Positions 1 through 4,961 of a stretch of DNA of 7,950 bases are shown in pieces. The notes beneath the pieces were generated by a model. It made no database searches and was not told the DNA's origin. It worked only from the letters and a program-made list of their open reading frames with translations. This stretch comes from an archaeon (GTDB taxonomy: Archaea; Thermoproteota; Nitrososphaeria_A; Caldarchaeales; Wolframiiraptoraceae). The stretch spans positions 1 to 7,950 of the forward strand of contig JAPDJZ010000145.1 in the NCBI GenBank assembly GCA_029258815.1, written 5' to 3'. Each line of letters begins with the position of its first letter. Position 1 is the first letter of the stretch. Made by a program: the position numbers and the translations under genes.

Positions 1-2
1 AG

Positions 3-176
3 CTGGTTCTATCGGCTTTGGCCATCGGCTCGGCCTCGGCCTCGGCGGGCCTCGGGCTGAGCTTCCTCCTAGATCTGCCGGCGGGTTCGTGCATAGCCAT
101 AGCCGCGGCGATCATCTTCCTTGGGTCGGCCGCGTATTCGAGGATGAGGGCTTGGAGCGGGGTTGAAGGACCATGA
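3..176 (+). CDS. C-terminal end of an ABC-3 (ZnuB/TroC-type) metal ABC-transporter permease (partial)
   Basis: An open frame enters from the left edge and gives 57 residues before a TGA stop at 174-176. The visible part holds the motif GLGLSFLLDLPAGSC followed by a hydrophobic helix (about residues 30-43) and a short basic tail. A GLxLSxxLDLPxG motif just before the last helix is typical of the C-terminus of ABC-3 family permeases, which move Zn, Mn or Fe across the membrane with an ATPase and a lipoprotein or binding protein. The metal cannot be told from this fragment. Its stop codon overlaps the start of the FmdE-domain gene by four bases (ATGA), so the two are probably co-translated, which hints that the next protein handles the imported metal (inference). 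The body of the gene and its start lie outside the window. Confidence 0.66.
   Translation: MVLSALAIGSASASAGLGLSFLLDLPAGSCIAIAAAIIFLGSAAYSRMRAWSGVEGP
159..166 (+). promoter_or_regulatory. Shine-Dalgarno sequence for the FmdE-domain gene
   Basis: GGGGTTGA lies six bases before the ATG at 173 and resembles the archaeal consensus GGAGGTGA. It sits inside the end of the permease gene and supports the ATG that overlaps the permease stop. Confidence 0.5.
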
Positions 177-589
177 AGCCTAGAAGCGTTCTCGATAAGA
201 TTCTGGACGAGGCTTCGACCTTCCACGGCCATCTAGGCCCCTTCCTCGCCCTAGGCGTTAAGGCGGGGCTTAGAGCCTTAGAAGTTTTCGGATACGATCC
301 ATGCGGCGTGAGGGCGGAGGTGATCGTCCCGAGAATGGAGACTCCATATACCTGCTTCGCCGACGGGATACAGTATGTTACCGGATGCACCCTTGGGAGG
401 GGCAATATACGGATTCAGGAAGGTAGCTTCCTTGAAGTGGTTTTTAGCCGGGGATCGAGAAGGCTCGAGCTCAAGGTTAGAGGGGAGGTTCTAAGCAGGC
501 TGGAGAGCGGCTCATACGACATGGAGGCCGAGGCTAGGGAGGTTGCTAGATTCAGCCTATCCGACGTCTTCGAAGAATCGTTGGTCTGA
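173..589 (+). CDS. FmdE-domain protein without the C-terminal zinc finger
   Basis: This 138-residue soluble protein carries the FmdE core (Pfam FmdE family). It has FHGHLGPFLALG at residues 17-28 and the run PYTCFADGIQYVTGCTLGRG at 58-77, with H18, H20, C61, D64, Q67 and C72 as likely metal- or ligand-binding positions. The family is named after a protein linked to formylmethanofuran dehydrogenase, but most members occur outside methanogens and their reaction is not established. Longer members (about 190-200 residues) end in a Cys-rich treble-clef finger; here the protein stops after the core, and no CxxC pair is present. The ATG start overlaps the stop of the metal-permease gene (ATGA, 173-176) and has a good Shine-Dalgarno. 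The coupling suggests a role in metal binding or delivery after uptake (inference). Nothing shows that the organism makes methane. Confidence 0.88.
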   Translation: MKPRSVLDKILDEASTFHGHLGPFLALGVKAGLRALEVFGYDPCGVRAEVIVPRMETPYTCFADGIQYVTGCTLGRGNIRIQEGSFLEVVFSRGSRRLELKVRGEVLSRLESGSYDMEAEAREVARFSLSDVFEESLV

Positions 590-611
590 GCGAGCGGATT
601 CCTTCTAACGT

Positions 612-625
612 CGAAGATTTATTAA
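612..625 (+). promoter_or_regulatory. Archaeal promoter (BRE + TATA box) for the transporter triad
   Basis: TTTATTAA at 618-625 is a strong TATA-box candidate in otherwise GC-rich DNA, and the purine-rich CGAAGA just before it could serve as BRE. Transcription would be expected to start about 25 bases after the box, near 647-650, leaving a leader of about 58 bases before the ATG at 707. It is the only clear TATA box between the FmdE gene and the next gene. Confidence 0.55.
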
Positions 626-664
626 GTCTCCCTCCAAACTTGAAGCCGGTTAGAACCAGGTCTT

Positions 665-687
665 CCTCGCGCTGCTTCTCGCGGAGG
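665..687 (+). promoter_or_regulatory. Leader hairpin that covers a Shine-Dalgarno sequence
   Basis: CCTCGCG (665-671) can pair with CGCGGAGG (680-687) with one bulged G, giving seven pairs, six of them G-C, around an eight-base loop. The 3' arm contains GGAGG (683-687), the best Shine-Dalgarno match in the leader. It lies nine bases before an ATG at 697 that opens only a 12-codon reading frame (stop TAG 733-735), and 19 bases before the ATG at 707 of the membrane protein. In this GC-rich DNA the pairing may be chance; conservation in relatives would decide. Confidence 0.3.
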
Positions 688-706
688 ATAGTGGGGATGG
701 AAGAAG

Positions 707-1252
707 ATGGGGAGGGGTTCTCAGGACGCTGGTAGGAGGGCGCTTCGGCTTCTCAAGAACGCTCTCATACTATACTTCGCCCTGTCGGTTTGCGAGGCTA
801 TCGAGCCCTATCTACGGTCTCTCCCGAACCTCACGATCGGCGGCCTAACCCTTAGCGGCGCGAACCTCATCACCGGGATCTCCCTGATCTTCGTAATATA
901 CTTCGGCTACTTCATTCTAGTCGACGTAGTCTTCTTCCTAAATCTCGCGAGCAAGATGATCTCGACATGGCTTGTCGGCGAGGAGGCGAGCAGGATCAGG
1001 ATGATGGCATACGACCTAGCCGTGATAATAGCGCTCGTCCTCCTATATGCGCTGGTTACCCCGCTAATAGAAGGCCTCGGGGATTTCGGGAAACCCCTCT
1101 CGACGGGGATCCAGATAGCCCTCCTAGCGATCGGCGTCCTAATAGTATACCATCTAGCGAAGCAGGTATACTACCTGCTGAAGAATAGAATCGACAGGTT
1201 CGTGAAGCGCTTTCTCGAGAGAGGATCGCCGAGCGGGGATGATGCCGGTTGA
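707..1252 (+). CDS. Four-helix membrane protein of unknown function
   Basis: I do not recognise this 181-residue protein. It has a basic N-terminus (RRALRLLK), then four likely membrane helices at about residues 17-36, 54-80, 103-122 and 134-157, and a charged C-terminal tail rich in Arg and Lys (157-172). There is no signal-peptide cleavage motif and no catalytic motif. ATG 707 is the first start after an in-frame stop at 689-691, although it lacks a well-placed Shine-Dalgarno. The stop TGA (1250-1252) overlaps the TTG start of the ArsB/NhaD-type transporter, so the protein is probably a partner subunit. The pairing of a four-helix protein of this size with a protein of the ion-transporter superfamily recalls the DctQ-DctM pair of TRAP transporters, but I see no DctQ sequence signature, so this is only an analogy. 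Confidence 0.75.
   Translation: MGRGSQDAGRRALRLLKNALILYFALSVCEAIEPYLRSLPNLTIGGLTLSGANLITGISLIFVIYFGYFILVDVVFFLNLASKMISTWLVGEEASRIRMMAYDLAVIIALVLLYALVTPLIEGLGDFGKPLSTGIQIALLAIGVLIVYHLAKQVYYLLKNRIDRFVKRFLERGSPSGDDAG
1235..1243 (+). promoter_or_regulatory. Shine-Dalgarno sequence that supports the TTG start of the transporter
   Basis: GGGGATGAT matches seven of nine bases of the archaeal consensus GGAGGTGAT and lies five bases before the TTG at 1249. Because the reading frame has a stop at 1240-1242, no ATG or GTG further upstream is possible, and this site makes the TTG convincing. Confidence 0.55.
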
Positions 1253-2529
1253 ACATAACGAACATATTCGTTTTGATATTCGCTCTCGTGCTAATTCTCC
1301 TAGTTACCGAGAGGTATCACAGGAGCGTCGCGGCCCTGATAGGGGCGCTTCTAACGATCCTATTCGGCGTGGAGTATGGGCTTTTCCACCTTCCGAACAT
1401 CCTGAACGAGATCATCGACCTGATAGACGTTAACACGATCCTCCTCGCGGTCGGGGTTATGATCCTAGCCGAGGCGATAACCCGAACCGGGTTCTTCGAG
1501 TTCATCGGGCTGTGGCTCGCGAAGCTCGCGGGGAGCAGCTTCAGGAGGGTTTCGATTATCCTCATAGTCTTGACGGTCTTCATAACGGCCTTCGTCACGA
1601 CGATAACGGCGATGGTGATTATGGGGGCGCTGACCATCTCCCTCGCTAGGAGGTTTAAGGCCGACCCTTCGTGGGCTATAATCTACGAGGCGGTAATGAC
1701 GAACGTCGGGGGGCTCATGTTCATGATCAGCTCCATACCGAACATGATAGTCGCAGCCCACCTAAACCTGGAGTTCATAGAGTTCACGAAGATAAGCCTG
1801 CCGCTCACCCTAATCCTCGCCCTGGCCTCGCTACCATACATCTACCCGACGGTGGGGAGGACCGGGGAGCCTGTTAAGATCGCGGAGGCGAATCCGTGGA
1901 CGGTTATCGAGGATAAGCACATGTTCTACAGAGCCATGATCGTGTTCGTCTCGGCGATAACCCTATTCGTCGTCAGGGATTTCATCGGCGTGCCCCTGGG
2001 GCTGATAGCGATCGGATGCGCGATCGGCATGCTCGCCCTCGGGACCCGCGAGCCCGAATCAATCTTCTCGAGCATAGACTGGGGGACGATATTCTTCCTA
2101 ACGGCCTTCTATGTTATCGTCGGAGGTCTCGAGAAGAGCGGGGTCTTGGCGCTGCTCGCGAGCGGGGTCTCCCTTATCTCGACCCTAAATGCCGCGATCT
2201 TCCCTGCCGTTAACATGTGGATCTGCGCGGCGACCTCGTCCATCGTCGATAACATTCCGGTTACCATGATCCTCATCCCCGTGATGGATTACGTCTCGAA
2301 GCTGGCCCATATACCGCTTAGAACCCTAGGCTGGAGCATGATCTTCGGAGCTAATCTAGGCGGAAGCATAACCCCCATCGGGTCTCCGGCCTCCATAATA
2401 GCCATAGGCATTCTCAGAAGGGAGGGGAAGCCCGTCGGCTGGGGGGAGTGGCTTAAAAGATGCCTTCCGCTGGTCTCGATACAACTCTTATTAGCAAGCT
2501 TCTACATACTCTTCGCGTTAGGGGCTTGA
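1249..2529 (+). CDS. ArsB/NhaD-type ion transporter (IT superfamily; citrate/arsenite/Na+:H+ antiporter-like)
   Basis: This 426-residue polytopic membrane protein has about 10-12 helices. Family hallmarks are the opening helix ending in TERYHRSVAALIGA (20-33), NVGGLMFMISSIPNMIVAA (152-170), IDWGTIFF followed by GGLEKSGVL (276-300), SSIVDNIPVTMILIP (330-344, with D334 and N335) and GANLGGSITPIGSPASIIA (367-385). These form the two related halves with re-entrant hairpins found in ArsB, NhaD and the P-protein. The substrate cannot be read from sequence: Na+/H+ exchange, arsenite or an organic anion are all possible. The first-half hairpin reads SSIPN where GDPPN is usual. No arsR or arsA lies nearby, which argues against arsenite. 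The start is TTG in a TTGA overlap with the four-helix protein; the stop forms another TTGA overlap with the small protein that follows. Confidence 0.88.
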   Translation: MNITNIFVLIFALVLILLVTERYHRSVAALIGALLTILFGVEYGLFHLPNILNEIIDLIDVNTILLAVGVMILAEAITRTGFFEFIGLWLAKLAGSSFRRVSIILIVLTVFITAFVTTITAMVIMGALTISLARRFKADPSWAIIYEAVMTNVGGLMFMISSIPNMIVAAHLNLEFIEFTKISLPLTLILALASLPYIYPTVGRTGEPVKIAEANPWTVIEDKHMFYRAMIVFVSAITLFVVRDFIGVPLGLIAIGCAIGMLALGTREPESIFSSIDWGTIFFLTAFYVIVGGLEKSGVLALLASGVSLISTLNAAIFPAVNMWICAATSSIVDNIPVTMILIPVMDYVSKLAHIPLRTLGWSMIFGANLGGSITPIGSPASIIAIGILRREGKPVGWGEWLKRCLPLVSIQLLLASFYILFALGA

Positions 2530-2735
2530 GCGGGGAAGCTCAGAAAAAATACGAGGAGCTTAAGTCCAAGATCGAGAAAACTGTCAATCCGTATATCACG
2601 CTTCGAATACCCATCCCCGAAGAAGCTGATAAGAAGGAGTTCTTCGATCTCGAAAAAGATCAGGAGTTCATCGAGCACGTTAAGGATGAGGCGGTGAAAT
2701 GGGTTAATAATAGGAGGAAGCCGGGGAAGCGGTGA
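2526..2735 (+). CDS. Small charged soluble protein of unknown function, coupled to the transporter
   Basis: I recognise no family here. With the TTG start at 2526, the product has 69 residues, begins SGEAQKKYEELKSKIEKT (2-19), and holds a likely helix (3-18), a short strand-like stretch NPYITLRIPIP (20-30) and an acidic-to-basic helix (39-64) ending in RRKPGKR. It has no membrane segment or Cys. A longer frame back to an ATG at 2460 exists but would overlap the transporter by 70 bases. The TTG is preferred because it forms the same TTGA overlap seen at the previous junction and gives a clean hydrophilic N-terminus. Lysine and AT content are higher than in the neighbours. As the third gene of a tightly coupled set, it may be a cytosolic regulatory or peripheral subunit of the transporter (inference). 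Confidence 0.7.
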   Translation: MSGEAQKKYEELKSKIEKTVNPYITLRIPIPEEADKKEFFDLEKDQEFIEHVKDEAVKWVNNRRKPGKR

Positions 2736-2769
2736 AGCCTCCCGAAAGCTCGCGCCGCGGCTGCGTCCG

Positions 2770-2782
2770 CCTTCTAAGAAGG
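2770..2782. promoter_or_regulatory. Palindrome upstream of nikR, possible operator
   Basis: CCTTCT-A-AGAAGG is a perfect inverted repeat with six-base arms and a one-base centre. It lies in the 84-base gap before nikR, just upstream of the TATA-like TGATATAG (2784-2791), where bound repressor could block TFB/TBP. NikR proteins often control their own region, but this palindrome does not match the known E. coli or Helicobacter operators, so assignment to NikR is a guess. Confidence 0.3.
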
Positions 2783-2783
2783 C

Positions 2784-2803
2784 TGATATAGGGGGCTTTA
2801 AGC
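2784..2803 (+). promoter_or_regulatory. Weak TATA-like region for nikR-hypC
   Basis: Two candidates are present: TGATATAG (2784-2791), centred about 32 bases before the ATG, and GCTTTAAGC (2795-2803), centred about 21 bases before it. Neither has ideal spacing for a leaderless start at 2820, so the promoter is placed only roughly. A short GGGAG lies directly before the ATG. Confidence 0.3.
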
Positions 2804-2819
2804 ATCGATATCCGGGAGA

Positions 2820-3227
2820 ATGAGCAAGATCGTTAGGACGGGCGTGTCGTTTCCCGAGGAGCTGCTAAGGGCTTTCGATAAGGTTATCGAGGAGCTCGGG
2901 ATAGAGTCCCGCTCCCAAGCGATCCAAGAGGCCATTAGGCACTTCATCTCCCTGCATTCATGGAGGATCGCGGAGGAGGACGTCGCCGGAGCCGTTCTGG
3001 TTCACTATTCTCACGAGGAGCATGGCCTAGAGGAGGGGCTTACCGACGTTCAGCACGAATTCATCGACCTCGTACCCTCCGCGCTACACCTTCACCTCTC
3101 GAAGAGCGACTGCCTCCTAATAATAGCCGTTAGGGGCAAGGCTTCCCGGGTCAAGGACCTGCTAAAGAGCCTTAGGAGGGTCGGGAGGGTTAAGCAGCTA
3201 ACCCATCTCATAATGCCGACCTATTGA
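2820..3227 (+). CDS. nikR: NikR-type nickel-responsive transcriptional regulator
   Basis: This 135-residue protein is a ribbon-helix-helix repressor with a metal-binding ACT-like domain. Residues 1-45 hold the DNA-binding part: the strand IVRTGVSFPEELL (4-16), then a helix, and SRSQAIQEAIRHFI (30-43). Residues about 54-135 form the regulatory domain. The four high-affinity nickel ligands known from E. coli NikR (H76, H87, H89, C95) align with H79, H90, H92 and C98 here, with identical spacing, in VQHEFIDL and ALHLHLSKSDC. Length fits the family (about 130-150). NikR binds DNA as a tetramer when nickel is high and represses nickel uptake or hydrogenase genes. Its position directly before hypC supports a nickel/hydrogenase regulon. 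Targets here may include its own promoter and the nearby metal-transport genes (inference). Confidence 0.93.
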   Translation: MSKIVRTGVSFPEELLRAFDKVIEELGIESRSQAIQEAIRHFISLHSWRIAEEDVAGAVLVHYSHEEHGLEEGLTDVQHEFIDLVPSALHLHLSKSDCLLIIAVRGKASRVKDLLKSLRRVGRVKQLTHLIMPTY

Positions 3228-3233
3228 AGAATC

Positions 3234-3241
3234 GTTAATAG
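3234..3241 (+). promoter_or_regulatory. Possible TATA box for hypC
   Basis: GTTAATAG, in the 37-base gap after nikR, is centred 27 bases before the hypC ATG, the spacing expected if hypC has its own leaderless transcript. A G-rich GGGGGGAT at 3248-3255 could act as a Shine-Dalgarno instead if hypC is read from the nikR transcript. Both are weak matches. Confidence 0.28.
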
Positions 3242-3264
3242 GTTGGCGGGGGGATTTATCGCCG

Positions 3265-3492
3265 ATGTGCTACGCGATCCCGGCGAGGGTCGTCGAGAAG
3301 CGGGGCGATATGGGCGTCGTCGACTTCGGGAACGGGGTTAGGCGGGAGGCCCTGCTGGGGCTCGTGGACGCGAAGGTCGGAGACTACGTTCTCGTTCACG
3401 CGGGATACGCTATAAAGGTGATCGACGAGGAGAGCGCCCTCGAGATCCTCAGGGAATTCGAGGAGGTTCTAAGGCTCGCCGAGGAGGGCTAG
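3265..3492 (+). CDS. hypC: HypC/HybG-family [NiFe]-hydrogenase maturation chaperone
   Basis: This 75-residue protein opens with MCYAIPARVVEK, the HypC signature (usually MCLAIPG), including the N-terminal Cys2 that is essential in the family. It continues with VDFGNGVRREALLGL (19-33), VGDYVLVHAGYAIKVID (38-54, with the conserved H45) and an acidic C-terminal helix (55-74). Length is normal for HypC. HypC works with HypD to carry the iron and its CN/CO ligands and to deliver the Fe(CN)2CO group to the large subunit of [NiFe] hydrogenase. Its presence implies that a [NiFe] hydrogenase and hypD/E/F exist elsewhere in the genome. It follows nikR on the same strand. The stop TAG (3490-3492) overlaps the nuoM stop on the other strand. 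Tyr3 in place of the common Leu is a minor variation. Confidence 0.93.
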   Translation: MCYAIPARVVEKRGDMGVVDFGNGVRREALLGLVDAKVGDYVLVHAGYAIKVIDEESALEILREFEEVLRLAEEG

Positions 3493-4961
3493 CTCAGAGC
3501 CCCTAGAAGCATCGTTATCAGGCTCGGCTGGATTCCGAGTATTATTAGGAGGAGCATCGAGGCGGCTATCGGAGCTAGGAGGATCGGCGGCTCGGGCTCG
3601 GCTCCCTCAACCATCTCCGACCGCTCTCCGAAGAGGCTTCTCCTAATAGTCCAGAGGCCGTAGCCCGCCGTTAAGATCGCGAAGATTATCACGAGCATGG
3701 TTATTATCAGCCTGGGCACGTCGACCGAGCTCGAGATGGATCCGTAGATCGATCCTGCGAAGACGTAGAGCTCTCCCCAGAATCCTAGGAGCGGGGGGAA
3801 GCCCATGAGGCTTAGGAAGCCTATCACGAAGGCCGTGCTGGCGACCTTGAGCTTGCCGGCGATCCCGCCGAGCTCCCCCAAGTCGTCGGTTCCGATGCAT
3901 TTTGAGAAGACTCCGGATACCATGAAGAGGAGGGCTTTCGCTATGCTATGCGCCACGTAGATTAGGATCGCTCCGGCCAGGCCGAGGATGGAGGCGGAGG
4001 ATAAGCCGAAGAGCAGGTATCCCATCTGGCTTATGCTCGAGTACGCTAGAAGCCTCTTAAGCCTAGTCTGGGCTAGGGCGAGGTAACCCGCGTAGACGAT
4101 CGTTACCAGCGCTAGGATCGAGAGAATTATCATGAGCCCCCGCTCGCCGAGGATCTGCGGGAAGCACGTGTAGAGTATCCTGAGGGCGGCGTAGCCCCCG
4201 ATCCCCGTCATGGTGGAGAAGATTGCCGTGAGGGGCATGGGGGCCTCGACGTAGGCGTCCGGAAGCCATGAGTGGAATGGGAAGATCGCCATCTTAACCA
4301 AGAGCCCGACGAGCATTAGAGAGGCTATTAGGAGGAGCTCCCATCTGGCGAGGGCGGCCGACCTGGCCTGAAGCTCTAGGACGCTTAGGGTTCCGGTCGT
4401 CGAGAAGGCCATGGCTATCCCGGCTAGGAGGAGGAGGGCGCCGGCCTCCGTGTAGATGAAGTATTTGAGGGAGGCTCTGGCCCTGTTCTCCGATCCCCAG
4501 ACGGCGATTAGAAGCCAGGAAGCGACGAGCATGAGCTCGAAGAATAGGAAGAAGAGGGCTAGGTTCGCGGAGAGAACCGTTCCGAGCATGCCGGAGGCAA
4601 AGAGGAGGTAGAGGGCGTAGTAGCTGCCTAGGCCCCTAGCCCCACGCATGTAGCCTATCGAGTAGACGCAGACCAGAATGGACGCCGCCGCTATCGTTAA
4701 AGCGATCGGGCCGCTCACCCCGTCTAGGAGGAGGATCGCGTCCCCGAGAGGCCCGCCCCAAGCATAGCTTGCTAGAACGGGTTCTCCGAAGGAGTAGGCT
4801 ATGGCGCTTGGAACGATTAGGCAGCCGAGCGAGTAGGCGAGGGGGATCAGCGCTATCCAGCCCGCCCGCTCTCCAGCCTCATCCCCTAGGAGGGGGACGG
4901 CCGCCGAGAACGCTAGGGGGATTATTATCGACTGGAGTAGTAGGTGGTATAAGTCCATCAT
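3489..4961 (-). CDS. nuoM: Complex I / Fpo-type antiporter-like subunit M
   Basis: This 490-residue protein has about 14 membrane helices and pumps protons in the membrane arm of complex I. NuoM traits are FFELMLVASWLL (140-151, with the TM5 glutamate E142), VKMAIFPFHSWLPDAY (222-237, with the TM7 lysine K223), LAYSSISQMGYLLFG (305-319), AHSIAKALLF (337-346, K342) and GFPPLLGFWGELYVF (387-401). In the last of these, E397 replaces the Lys seen in NuoL and NuoN, a NuoM mark. Odd point: the TM8 region (about 243-262) has no Lys or His, whereas E. coli NuoM has K265 there. The ATG at 4961 overlaps the nuoL stop (ATGA, 4958-4961) and has GGGAGG nine bases ahead (4971-4976). The frame stays open to 5276, but that stretch only shadows nuoL. 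The stop shares CTAG with hypC. Confidence 0.9.
   Translation of the reverse strand: MMDLYHLLLQSIIIPLAFSAAVPLLGDEAGERAGWIALIPLAYSLGCLIVPSAIAYSFGEPVLASYAWGGPLGDAILLLDGVSGPIALTIAAASILVCVYSIGYMRGARGLGSYYALYLLFASGMLGTVLSANLALFFLFFELMLVASWLLIAVWGSENRARASLKYFIYTEAGALLLLAGIAMAFSTTGTLSVLELQARSAALARWELLLIASLMLVGLLVKMAIFPFHSWLPDAYVEAPMPLTAIFSTMTGIGGYAALRILYTCFPQILGERGLMIILSILALVTIVYAGYLALAQTRLKRLLAYSSISQMGYLLFGLSSASILGLAGAILIYVAHSIAKALLFMVSGVFSKCIGTDDLGELGGIAGKLKVASTAFVIGFLSLMGFPPLLGFWGELYVFAGSIYGSISSSVDVPRLIITMLVIIFAILTAGYGLWTIRRSLFGERSEMVEGAEPEPPILLAPIAASMLLLIILGIQPSLITMLLGALS

Noticed and set aside
28..58. Short repeat of CTCGGC-type units at the left edge
   Set aside because: It encodes the SASASAG stretch of the permease helix region; too short and imperfect to be a separate repeat element.
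112..405. 97-residue open frame on the minus strand opposite the FmdE gene
   Set aside because: Low-complexity Pro/Ser/Arg composition, no motif and full overlap with a well-supported gene; a shadow of GC-rich coding DNA.
697..735. Frameshift suspected between the short frame at ATG 697 and the four-helix protein
   Set aside because: The four-helix frame has its own ATG at 707 with a normal basic N-terminus, and the 12 residues from 697 resemble nothing; kept only as part of the leader finding.
1317..1761. Two open frames of about 100 residues on the minus strand opposite the ArsB/NhaD-type gene
   Set aside because: They mirror the transporter codons and show no family features of their own.
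2460..2525. Longer start (ATG 2460) for the 69-residue protein
   Set aside because: It would overlap the transporter gene by 70 bases, and the added residues only mirror the transporter's coding bases in another frame; the TTG at the junction matches the other overlaps.
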